Of a stretch of 13,462 bases of DNA, positions 1-6,585 are shown one piece after another; position 1 is the first letter of the stretch, and every line of letters begins with the position of its first letter. The position numbers were made by a program, and so were the translations under genes. Source of the stretch: Spirochaetota bacterium (GTDB taxonomy: Bacteria > Spirochaetota > Leptospiria > Turneriellales > Turneriellaceae). The notes beneath the pieces were generated by a model. The model had not been told where the DNA came from, did not search any database, and saw only the letters and a program-made list of their open reading frames with translations. The stretch covers positions 1-13,462 of the forward strand of contig CAUJII010000060.1 of NCBI GenBank assembly GCA_963205035.1, in the 5' to 3' direction.

Positions 1-1637
1 ATCTTCGCCTCTTTTGCTCCTTTAGAGTACGAAAGCATCAAGATAATGAGAGCCAGAGTTAGATACGCCGCAGCAATCATTAAGGGCGATGGGCCATGCG
101 CGTTAGGAGTCACCGCCCAAGGCAAGTACATGCCGCCGTCGAGATGGATCGAATGCATCAGCCCAAAAAGCGAGAGCACTGCACCGACAATAAGGTAAGC
201 TGCCGCACGGGTGAATTCTCGGTCGATGAGCTTCGCCGTGAACGCCCCCCAAATCATCGCGGTAATAATGAAGCCGTTGCCCAACGCAATGAGAGTAAAC
301 CAAGATTCTTGAAACGAAGGCTTAAAGAATTCGAGAGAAGGTCTGAGCTTTACTGCAACGTCCGCCGCAGCAGAGCCCAGACTCGCGTAGAGGCTCTGGA
401 CCTGCTCTACGAGCCCCTGCATCTTGATTTTGGCAAGGTAAGGCATCGCCGGTAGGATTGCCATCGTCACAGCGGTCGCATGCCGTTTCGGCGTCGCATG
501 GTATGACTGCTCGACAATATCTAAGCCGACAAAGATGAGAATCGGTGCGAGAGCCGCCTGCGGAATCACTTGCGCGAGGAGGCTAATAAATCCCAAGATG
601 CCGCCTAAGCCGATGAAGAGCCCGGTCGCGAGTGTATACCCCGCGCGCCCACCCATCGCCTTATATGCAGGCTGCCCGATGTAAGGCGTCGATTGCGCAA
701 CACCGCCTGTAACTCCCGCAGCGAGAGTCGCGACTGCCTCTGCTAAGAGCACGCTTTGTGTGCGGTATGAATCGCCACCCAACCGCGCACTCGCCGTCAC
801 GTTAATTCCTCCGATAACGGTTAATAGCGCAAAAGGGATTGCAATCGGTAAGTAAACCAACGCGCCTTGCATGCCGTCTTTGAATTCGAGTGTGGGGTGT
901 GGGAATGCAATAATGAACTGCAAGCTAATATCCGGAGAATGGATCAATCCCATGGCGATGAGCGCATAATAAAGAAGAGTCGCTCCGACTACCGAGAGGA
1001 AGACGCTCGGCAAATTGAGCGGTAGCTTGATTTTCGCAACGAGCGCATAGATGATGATTCCAAGCGCGACCATGCCCACGACGGGTGTACCGAAGACGTG
1101 CTCTAAAGGAAGAAGCCCCAGAAGTGCAATGCCGACACCCGCGAGAGAGCCCAAGAGTCCCGCTTCGGGGATGAGCTTCTCGACCCAATGCCCAAAAAAC
1201 GAGAGTGCGAATTTGCACAGACCAATAATCACGAGAGTTGCCATGCCGATTTTCCACGCAATCATGCCGGCATCGTGAGGCGACATCCCCTGCCCTTTGG
1301 CCGCCATAAACGCGGGGCCTATTACAGCAAACGCAATGCCGATAGTCGACGGCGAATCGAGACCTAAAGGCATCGCCGTGACATTGGGGTTTTGCGTGCG
1401 GCGTGCTAAGCGGAAAGCCATCCACGTATAGATGAGGTCGCCCACAAGGACGCCGAACGCGGTGCCGGGAAACATGCGCGTATAGATAATGTCTGCGGGG
1501 AACTGAAAGACAAGGATCAGAATTTGCGCAAGAAAAACAAGGTTGGTGACGTTATCGAGCATCAGCCCAAAGAAGGCGTTCAGGTCCCCTAAGGCAAGCC
1601 ATCGGTAACGGAAGGTGGGTTCTGCGGTTTTTTCCAT
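1..1637 (-). CDS. NCS2-like nucleobase (xanthine/uracil-type) permease, C-terminus outside the window
   Basis: The frame is open from an ATG at 1637 to the window edge, giving 545 codons without a stop. The product is a polytopic inner-membrane protein with many hydrophobic segments from about residue 20. A Gly-rich segment (GGINVTASARLGGD, followed by YRT) and the later GGVAQSTPYIG and GYTLATGLFIGLGG stretches resemble the core of NCS2/AzgA-type purine and pyrimidine permeases, where this region lines the substrate path. The likely role is proton-coupled uptake of a nucleobase, but the substrate cannot be read from the sequence. No Shine-Dalgarno sequence precedes the ATG. The methyltransferase gene lies 53 bp upstream on the same strand, so co-transcription is possible. 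The amn gene in the same window would fit purine salvage. A different anion or organic-acid permease is the main alternative. Confidence 0.72.
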   Translation of the reverse strand, partial: MEKTAEPTFRYRWLALGDLNAFFGLMLDNVTNLVFLAQILILVFQFPADIIYTRMFPGTAFGVLVGDLIYTWMAFRLARRTQNPNVTAMPLGLDSPSTIGIAFAVIGPAFMAAKGQGMSPHDAGMIAWKIGMATLVIIGLCKFALSFFGHWVEKLIPEAGLLGSLAGVGIALLGLLPLEHVFGTPVVGMVALGIIIYALVAKIKLPLNLPSVFLSVVGATLLYYALIAMGLIHSPDISLQFIIAFPHPTLEFKDGMQGALVYLPIAIPFALLTVIGGINVTASARLGGDSYRTQSVLLAEAVATLAAGVTGGVAQSTPYIGQPAYKAMGGRAGYTLATGLFIGLGGILGFISLLAQVIPQAALAPILIFVGLDIVEQSYHATPKRHATAVTMAILPAMPYLAKIKMQGLVEQVQSLYASLGSAAADVAVKLRPSLEFFKPSFQESWFTLIALGNGFIITAMIWGAFTAKLIDREFTRAAAYLIVGAVLSLFGLMHSIHLDGGMYLPWAVTPNAHGPSPLMIAAAYLTLALIILMLSYSKGAKEAK

Positions 1638-1642
1638 GCGGT

Positions 1643-1671
1643 GACATACCGCATTGGCTGCCAAGGGTCAA
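1643..1671 (-). promoter_or_regulatory. Possible weak promoter giving a near-leaderless permease mRNA
   Basis: On the minus strand TTGACC (1671-1666) is followed after exactly 17 bp by TATGTC (1648-1643). The -35 box is good (5 of 6) but the -10 box is poor (3 of 6). Transcription would start at about 1636-1637, on the ATG itself, which would agree with the absence of a ribosome-binding site. This may be a chance match. Confidence 0.22.
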
Positions 1672-1690
1672 CTGAAAATAGGAACAACGC

Positions 1691-2407
1691 TTATGCGTCG
1701 AGACTCTTGCAATACAGCCGCGTCACAAGCATCTTGCGCAAGAAATATTTTTCTTTCTGTGGTATTAATCCCACTGCAGAAAATGCATTCGAGAAATTGG
1801 GGAGCTGAGCGACTCGGAGTGCGCCAATGAGATTAAAGAAAAGATACAGCGTTCGCGTTACAAACCGCGTGAGATATCCGATCGATCCCTCTGCGATATA
1901 AAAATCGGTAAAAAGCCATGCTCCGTTCGGAAGAAGTCTATCGTTCAACTGCCGCATCGTGTGCGCCAAATCGGCTTCGTTGAAACAGTCCAGAATGAAT
2001 GGAGTAACTATGGTATTGAATTTCCCTTTCGGAATATCTTCCTGTGTCCCGCAGATAAACTCAACCTTCGGCATTGACTTGCGGGTCTTGGATAATTCCC
2101 ACAGCCTCTTCTTGGCGCGAGATAGCATTTTTTCAGAAATGTCGACATACGTGTATTCGCGGCTTGCCGATTTCTCAATCAGCTCGACAAGGATGCGACC
2201 GGTTCCGCCGCCGAAAATGAGAGTTTTTTTCACAGGCGCCAAACTGGTAACAAAATGGCTTTGCGCCCTCCAAAGAGAGCCAAAAAATGCAAGCCCGGCA
2301 AAAAAATCGTAAACCGGTGCGATTAGATTAAATCCACGCTTTTTTTCTCTCGTTAAAGAAGATTCCCGATTCTCTTTCTTGGAGCCTGCATTGCGGCGTT
2401 TGTGCAC
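1691..2407 (-). CDS. Class I SAM-dependent methyltransferase
   Basis: The product has 238 residues with a Rossmann-type methyltransferase fold. Motif I is LIFGGGTGRIL (63-73), the SAM-ribose acidic residue lies in YVDISEKML (87-95), and FNTIVTPFILDCF (130-142) matches the post-II/motif IV region of UbiE/Methyltransf_11 proteins. NLIAPVYDFF (27-36) resembles the start of the UbiE-like domain. The first 25 residues are strongly basic and lack the fold. The substrate is unknown. The start is GTG at 2407: an in-frame TAA lies one codon upstream (TAA GCG GTG), and no other plausible start codon is seen before the fold. The gene looks richer in A and T than its neighbours, which may mark transfer. 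It is divergent from the GHKL ATPase gene and lies 53 bp upstream of the permease gene. Confidence 0.85.
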   Translation of the reverse strand: MHKRRNAGSKKENRESSLTREKKRGFNLIAPVYDFFAGLAFFGSLWRAQSHFVTSLAPVKKTLIFGGGTGRILVELIEKSASREYTYVDISEKMLSRAKKRLWELSKTRKSMPKVEFICGTQEDIPKGKFNTIVTPFILDCFNEADLAHTMRQLNDRLLPNGAWLFTDFYIAEGSIGYLTRFVTRTLYLFFNLIGALRVAQLPNFSNAFSAVGLIPQKEKYFLRKMLVTRLYCKSLDA

Positions 2408-2480
2408 CGCTTACTTGACCAGGCGAAGAGTGTGCGTGTCAGTAAAAAAAGCCGCGCCGTTTTTTGGCCCTAATGGATGT

Positions 2481-2508
2481 TTTTGTCCCGTAATAGACAG
2501 GGGCAAAA
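2481..2508 (+). promoter_or_regulatory. Leader hairpin upstream of the GHKL ATPase gene
   Basis: TTTTGTCCC (2481-2489) can pair with GGGGCAAAA (2500-2508), forming nine base pairs including one G-U, around a 10-nt loop. An alternative stem uses GGGG (2500-2503) with CCCC (2509-2512). The gene's likely ribosome-binding site GGGAA (2516-2520) follows at once. The fold could influence translation, but no known riboswitch class is recognised. Confidence 0.3.
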
Positions 2509-2523
2509 CCCCGTCGGGAACGG

Positions 2524-3270
2524 ATGCCCGAAATAAAAAGCGATGGGAATGTGATGGGAAGTGCAGCAATGGCAATTGCCGATTTTGGTGATGGAACCGA
2601 TGAAATAATCGAAAACGAAAACCGCTTGGTCGTTCGCGCGCATGGTGTGTTGCGTTCGACAGAAAAATTTCTGCGCGATTTTGTGCAGCGGGCCATGGCC
2701 AAAATTAAGCGGCCTGATTTAACCGAAGCGCTCGGGATCATCCTCAAAGAGCTCGCGACAAACGCCGTCAAAGCCAACTTCAAAAAGATTTACTTTGCTG
2801 AGAAAAATCTGAATATCAATAATGCGCAAGAATATACCAGCGGCATGATTGATTTCCGCAAGACCTATTCGGAAGATATGTTCAGCGAATATGGTTTGAA
2901 AGCCAAGGATTCAGATCTTCTTGTGATGATTACTTTCGACTACGACGATGATCGTGTTATTTTAGAAATCCGCAACAACGTGCCGATGACCGAAGTCGAA
3001 GAAAGCCGCGCACGCGACAGACTGCGGCTCGCTATGCAATGCGAAGACGTGGGAAAGTTCATCGAAGAAAATGGCGATGAAACAGAAGGCGCAGGTCTCG
3101 GCATTATGCTCTGTATCACAACGCTGCGTTCCTCTAATCTCAACCCGCGCCTCCTTTCGATTTCGTCCGACTTGCGCACACATACATTGGCGCGGTTGGA
3201 AATTCCAATCAGTGAAAACTACATCCCAACACGCGAACGCTTTGCAGACCGTCACGGTAAGAAAGCGTAA
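2524..3270 (+). CDS. Stand-alone GHKL (histidine-kinase-like) ATPase domain protein
   Basis: The product has 248 residues. The N-box is LGIILKELATNAVKANF (70-86, with E76 and N80), and the G-box is EGAGLGI (188-194). These are the ATP-binding elements of HATPase_c domains found in histidine kinases, SpoIIAB/RsbW anti-sigma kinases and MutL/gyrase. There is no transmembrane segment, HisKA dimerisation helix, receiver or sensor domain, so it is not an ordinary sensor kinase. The region where the G1 box (DxGxG) should be reads EIRNNVPM (148-155), with Asn in place of the adenine-contacting Asp and no Gly. It may act as a Ser/Thr kinase or an ATP-dependent switch; the partner is unknown and no anti-sigma antagonist gene is adjacent. 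GGGAA five bases or fewer upstream supports the ATG at 2524. The 3' end overlaps the convergent phosphoesterase gene by 19 bp. Confidence 0.75.
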   Translation: MPEIKSDGNVMGSAAMAIADFGDGTDEIIENENRLVVRAHGVLRSTEKFLRDFVQRAMAKIKRPDLTEALGIILKELATNAVKANFKKIYFAEKNLNINNAQEYTSGMIDFRKTYSEDMFSEYGLKAKDSDLLVMITFDYDDDRVILEIRNNVPMTEVEESRARDRLRLAMQCEDVGKFIEENGDETEGAGLGIMLCITTLRSSNLNPRLLSISSDLRTHTLARLEIPISENYIPTRERFADRHGKKA

Positions 3271-4166
3271 TCGTCTCGAACTTCACGCACCACGTCGCCT
3301 GAAACATAGCGCGCAGCCACATCGACCTTGCCGTCTTGAATAGTTAGTCGAACGTGGTGGCGCCAAGTCTGGCCCTCGTGCTTAAAGATGCGTGGCCAGC
3401 GTGCTGCGTTGACATAGAAGATCCCGTTCCTTTCTAAATACCACTGTTTCGGCTTCCGGCCATGCTTTGTTGGGTAGTGCATGTGCCCCGCCACTACAGC
3501 CAATGGCGCCTTGCCGATCGAACGCGCATATTCGATCACCTCCTCAAGGTCCGCATCGCCGAAGTCGGTCTCCTGCGGCAAGAAATCTGCACCAAATATG
3601 TCCGTGGCTTTTGCACCCAAACCGCGAGGGCCGTGATGCGCCATGAGGATGTACGGGGGATTTACCCCGTCGATGAGACTTTTCATGAGTTGCGCACTTT
3701 CAGCCAGCGTGCCGATAGCGTATTCACTTTGTAGATACGTCCGAAAATTAACCGTGCCAACTGTACTCCCCATCGAGAAAGGCCGACCCGCGACGAGTTT
3801 CAATCCCCCGGGGAGCGTATGCTCAGAATAGCAGCAGAGTGTCGCACCCGTGAGCTCGCGCGTGAGGCGCGCCATGCGGCGGGGTTGCGATGACGCGCCA
3901 AAGCGCATCAAGAATTCGTTGTGCGTAATTTCGCCGATAATCTGCCGCACGCCGGTCGTGTCGTGGTTTCCCGGGATGAGCCAAGCGGGCTTCGTCAGGC
4001 GGTTCATAGTCGGTAAGAGGCGAAATAGACTGTCGGGGTTCTTGCTCGCGAGATCGCCGACGAAGAGTAGCGCGTCGTATTCGGAGGTGTTGAAGTATTC
4101 GATGTCAGCGTCGTCGAAGAGCATGTGCATGTCGCCGATGACTGCGATCTGTAGGGGTTGTAGCAT
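3252..4166 (-). CDS. Calcineurin-like metallophosphoesterase
   Basis: The product has 304 residues with the full set of binuclear-metal motifs in order: GDMH (11-14), GDL (37-39), GNHD (66-69), MAHHGP (175-180) and GHMH (227-230). These ligate two divalent metals in enzymes that hydrolyse phosphomonoesters or phosphodiesters. No signal peptide is visible, so it is probably cytosolic. The layout recalls small family members of cyanobacteria and plants (TIGR04168-like), but I cannot confirm that subfamily or the substrate. The ATG at 4166 is the first start after an in-frame TAA two codons upstream (TAA TCC ATG). No clear ribosome-binding site is seen. A palindrome (4183-4202) lies 16 bp upstream of the start, within the likely promoter. 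Confidence 0.88.
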   Translation of the reverse strand: MLQPLQIAVIGDMHMLFDDADIEYFNTSEYDALLFVGDLASKNPDSLFRLLPTMNRLTKPAWLIPGNHDTTGVRQIIGEITHNEFLMRFGASSQPRRMARLTRELTGATLCCYSEHTLPGGLKLVAGRPFSMGSTVGTVNFRTYLQSEYAIGTLAESAQLMKSLIDGVNPPYILMAHHGPRGLGAKATDIFGADFLPQETDFGDADLEEVIEYARSIGKAPLAVVAGHMHYPTKHGRKPKQWYLERNGIFYVNAARWPRIFKHEGQTWRHHVRLTIQDGKVDVAARYVSGDVVREVRDDYAFLP

Positions 4167-4182
4167 GGATTACGGGTAAGAT

Positions 4183-4202
4183 AGCTATGGATTTCCATAG
4201 CT
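4183..4202. repeat. Palindrome, copy 1 (candidate operator or recombination site)
   Basis: AGCTATGGATTTCCATAGCT is a perfect inverted repeat of 9-bp arms around TT. Its inner 18 bases (4184-4201) recur exactly, in the same orientation, at 4699-4716. This copy sits between the divergent phosphoesterase and ribbon-helix-helix-like genes, where an operator would be expected. Confidence 0.75.
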
Positions 4203-4219
4203 GCAACCACGAAATTTCA

Positions 4220-4303
4220 TTTTTTTCAAAAAAAATCTCCTCTTTCAAAAAAAAATTCAAAAAATCTGAGAAAAAAACCCACTTTCTGGGTAGTTAATAT
4301 ATA
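4220..4303 (+). promoter_or_regulatory. A-tract promoter region of the ribbon-helix-helix-like gene
   Basis: A T7 run (4220-4226) is followed by A runs at 4228-4235, 4247-4255, 4259-4264 and 4271-4277, spaced roughly one or two helical turns apart, which usually bends DNA or forms an UP element. A small hairpin ACCCA-CTTTC-TGGGT and a -10-like TTAATATATA (4294-4303) follow. No convincing -35 box is seen. GAGG (4304-4307 region) five bases before the ATG is the ribosome-binding site. Confidence 0.4.
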
Positions 4304-4311
4304 GAGGCCCT

Positions 4312-4872
4312 ATGAAATGTACAAAACAACCCGCTTTCCTTGAAGGTAAACCTACGCCAATAACAGACGTCTGGGAGGTTCGTCTTTCCTCCGTGGTTTG
4401 GGAAAAGATTCGAATAACCGCAAAAAAATACCGTCTTACATTCTCTTCCGTGACGCGCTTCTGTGTTTTTGAGCTGGCCGAGCGCGGGAGCTTACGAAAG
4501 CACCGAAAATTCGACGAGTTGTTAAAGCAGGAAATATCGGAGAGAGTTTCGGAAAAACTGAGAAACGTACGTAACCACCGGCATATGGTCTGTTTTTATG
4601 GAGAAGATATAGCTCTCGTGCGGATGGCTGCGATGCGGTTGGGGGTGACGGTTTCAGCATTCATTCGACTCGCTCTTAGTCTGTATCTCCGCTACTTTGC
4701 TATGGATTTCCATAGCCCCCGCCGCGTCACGCGGGAGATGATATTTTGGAAAGGAATCAAACGCTGGGTAAAAATCCCCCTCACCGCCATCAACGAGTTC
4801 TCACTCCCTGCCGTCCGATCGTTCCTCTTCCTCAGCTTCCCCCCTGAAGCCCGCTGGGGATACCCGAGTTAG
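4312..4872 (+). CDS. Putative DNA-binding protein with two ribbon-helix-helix-like modules
   Basis: The product has 186 residues and I do not recognise a named family. Two segments have the beta-helix-helix pattern of ribbon-helix-helix repressors. In the first, a strand WEVRLSS (21-27) is followed by helices at about 28-41 and 43-58. In the second, a strand HMVCFYG (91-97) is followed by helices at about 99-111 and 113-128, including the typical turn LGVTVSAFIRLAL. A charged linker (60-90) joins them. The basic, aromatic tail (about 134-186) is unlike the rest. An 18-bp palindrome in the upstream region recurs exactly as codons 130-135, right after the second module, so autoregulation is plausible. 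GAGG before the ATG supports this start. The gene looks richer in A and T than metZ. The function is inferred only from predicted secondary structure. Confidence 0.6.
   Translation: MKCTKQPAFLEGKPTPITDVWEVRLSSVVWEKIRITAKKYRLTFSSVTRFCVFELAERGSLRKHRKFDELLKQEISERVSEKLRNVRNHRHMVCFYGEDIALVRMAAMRLGVTVSAFIRLALSLYLRYFAMDFHSPRRVTREMIFWKGIKRWVKIPLTAINEFSLPAVRSFLFLSFPPEARWGYPS
4699..4716. repeat. Palindrome, copy 2, inside the ribbon-helix-helix-like gene
   Basis: GCTATGGATTTCCATAGC is identical to 4184-4201, 515 bp away, in the same orientation. It falls exactly on codons 130-135 (AMDFHS) of the surrounding gene, at the boundary between the second module and the C-terminal tail. The outer base pair of copy 1 is not kept. 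Confidence 0.75.
4722..4734. repeat. Short GC-rich inverted repeat next to palindrome copy 2
   Basis: CCGCGTCACGCGG is a perfect 6-bp inverted repeat around one C, beginning five bases after palindrome copy 2. It is intragenic and has no second copy that I noticed. Confidence 0.4.
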
Positions 4873-4952
4873 CCAAGCTACGCACAACCTAAAAACTCTT
4901 GCAGCCCTAACCCGACATCCGAATCTCTCACGCTATCTCGAAAAGGAAATCC

Positions 4953-5378
4953 ATGCCGCAAACAAAAGTCACCTTGAAACGTATTGGCGAACCGTACTAC
5001 TTCGAGGCCACGAACGCGACCGGTAATACGGTTTCAATCGACGCCGGCGCCGCAGTCGGAGGAACCGGCAAGGGTGCTCGTCCCATGGAGCTTCTGCTGA
5101 TGGGGCTTGCTGGGTGCTCTGGGATTGATGTCGTGAACATCTTACGAAAGCAAAAACAAGAGATTACCGCTTTCTCCATCGAGACAGTCGGCGAACGCGG
5201 CGACTCCCAAGGCGCAAATCCTTTCACCGACATCCTCGTTACCTTTCGCCTGCAAGGGAGTATCGACGAAGACCATTTGAAACGCGCTATTGAGCTTTCG
5301 ATGACAAAGTATTGCTCCGCCGCTGCGATGCTCGAGAAAACGGCGACGATCCGATGGGAGTACTCGCTCAACGCATAG
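4953..5378 (+). CDS. OsmC-family protein (YhfA-like)
   Basis: The product has 141 residues, the usual size for this family. RPMELLLMGLAGCSGIDV (43-60) carries the first conserved Cys (C55), and SMTKYCSAAAML (115-126) carries the second (C120). In OsmC/Ohr proteins this pair reduces organic hydroperoxides through a thiol-disulfide cycle; the smaller YhfA-like branch has a less certain substrate. It is predicted to be cytosolic, with no signal peptide. AAGGAA about seven bases before the ATG at 4953 supports the start. The metZ gene begins 21 bp after the stop, so the two are probably co-transcribed, which suggests a link to thiol or sulfur metabolism or protection against oxidants. The 80 bp before the gene hold no terminator or promoter that I can defend. 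Confidence 0.88.
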   Translation: MPQTKVTLKRIGEPYYFEATNATGNTVSIDAGAAVGGTGKGARPMELLLMGLAGCSGIDVVNILRKQKQEITAFSIETVGERGDSQGANPFTDILVTFRLQGSIDEDHLKRAIELSMTKYCSAAAMLEKTATIRWEYSLNA

Positions 5379-5399
5379 CGCAACTGATAAAGAGCCAAT

Positions 5400-6578
5400 A
5401 TGGATAACGTAAAAGAGCCCACAGCAAGTATTCGAGAGCAAATACCCCGCACCGCTGAGCGCGAACACTCCGCACCTATATTCATGACGTCGAGCTTTGT
5501 GTTTGATTCAGCGGAAGAGGCGCGCGCGCTTTTTGCAGACGAGGCGCAAGGGAATATCTATTCACGGTTCTCGAACCCCAACACCGACGAATTTGTCGCG
5601 AAGATGGCGCGCTTAGAGCACCTCGACGGCGGCATCGCCTGTGCGTCGGGAATGGCTGCGGTTTTTACAAGCATGGCGGCCTTCTTGAAAAGCGGCGACC
5701 ACGTCCTGTGCGCGCGTTCTGTCTTTGGTTCTACGCACCAAATTCTCTCTACGATTTTTCCGCGTTGGGGGATCGACCACACGTACGTCGATATTGCCGA
5801 CGAAAAAAACTGGGAGAAGTCTTTCAAACCCAATACACGGATGTTCTTCTTAGAAACACCCTCGAACCCCGCGCTGGACATCGTCGACTTGGAGCACATC
5901 GGCGCATTATGCAAAAAACACAACGTCCTTCTCAATGTCGATAATTGTTTTTGCACGCCCGCGCTACAAAAACCGGCGGAGTTTGGCGCCTCTATCGTGA
6001 CGCATTCGGCGACAAAATTTATCGACGGGCAAGGCCGCGCGGTCGGGGGAGTGATCCTCGCAAAAGAGGCGCTTATGCACGACTTGAAGTTTTTTGCGCG
6101 ACACACGGGGCCAGCGCTTTCGCCTTTTAACGCGTGGATATTTTCCAAGAGTCTCGAAACACTCGACTTGCGCATGGAGAGGCATTCCGCCAACGCGCTT
6201 CGCGTAGCCCACGCCCTCGAAAAAAATTCTGCGATCGAGAAAGTTATTTATCCTTTTTTGCCGAGCCATCCGAGCTACGCCCTTGCAAAAAAACAAATGC
6301 GTGCGGGTGGCGGTCTGGTCACGTTGGTCCTCAAAGGCGGGGTTGAAAGAGGGCGCAAGTTCTTGAACGCACTTCAAATCCTTTCACACACCGCAAACTT
6401 GGGTGATACGCGCACGACGGCGACTCACCCCGCATCGACTACACACTCGAAACTTTCAGAAGCCGAAAGACAAGCGGTGGGAATTCTCCCCGGAATGGTG
6501 CGTCTTTCTGTAGGGCTCGAAGACGTGACGGATATTCTCCGCGATATCGAGCAGGCGCTTTCTCAATCCGACAGATAA
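5400..6578 (+). CDS. metZ: O-succinylhomoserine sulfhydrylase (PLP enzyme of methionine synthesis)
   Basis: The product has 392 residues, the full length for the Cys/Met-metabolism PLP family. Key elements are YSRFSNPN (54-61, phosphate-binding Tyr/Arg from the partner subunit), CASGMAA (81-87), VDNCFCTP (180-187, with D181 at the PLP nitrogen) and HSATKFIDGQGR (202-213), where K206 forms the Schiff base. GDTRTTATHPASTTH (335-349) closes the substrate pocket. The DGQGR-x-x-GG pattern after the lysine is typical of MetZ, which makes homocysteine from O-succinylhomoserine and sulfide. MetB (cystathionine gamma-synthase) or MetY is the alternative, and sequence alone does not fully settle the acyl substrate. 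The gene follows the OsmC gene closely and converges on amn, with only 7 bp between the stops and no obvious terminator. Confidence 0.82.
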   Translation: MDNVKEPTASIREQIPRTAEREHSAPIFMTSSFVFDSAEEARALFADEAQGNIYSRFSNPNTDEFVAKMARLEHLDGGIACASGMAAVFTSMAAFLKSGDHVLCARSVFGSTHQILSTIFPRWGIDHTYVDIADEKNWEKSFKPNTRMFFLETPSNPALDIVDLEHIGALCKKHNVLLNVDNCFCTPALQKPAEFGASIVTHSATKFIDGQGRAVGGVILAKEALMHDLKFFARHTGPALSPFNAWIFSKSLETLDLRMERHSANALRVAHALEKNSAIEKVIYPFLPSHPSYALAKKQMRAGGGLVTLVLKGGVERGRKFLNALQILSHTANLGDTRTTATHPASTTHSKLSEAERQAVGILPGMVRLSVGLEDVTDILRDIEQALSQSDR

Positions 6579-6585
6579 AAGAAAA

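Noticed and set aside
925..1425. Minus-strand open frame of 166 codons
   Set aside because: It overlaps the permease in another frame, and only the permease frame gives membrane segments and family motifs.
6579..6585. A terminator between the convergent metZ and amn genes
   Set aside because: Only 7 bp of A-rich sequence separate the stops and no stem is seen.
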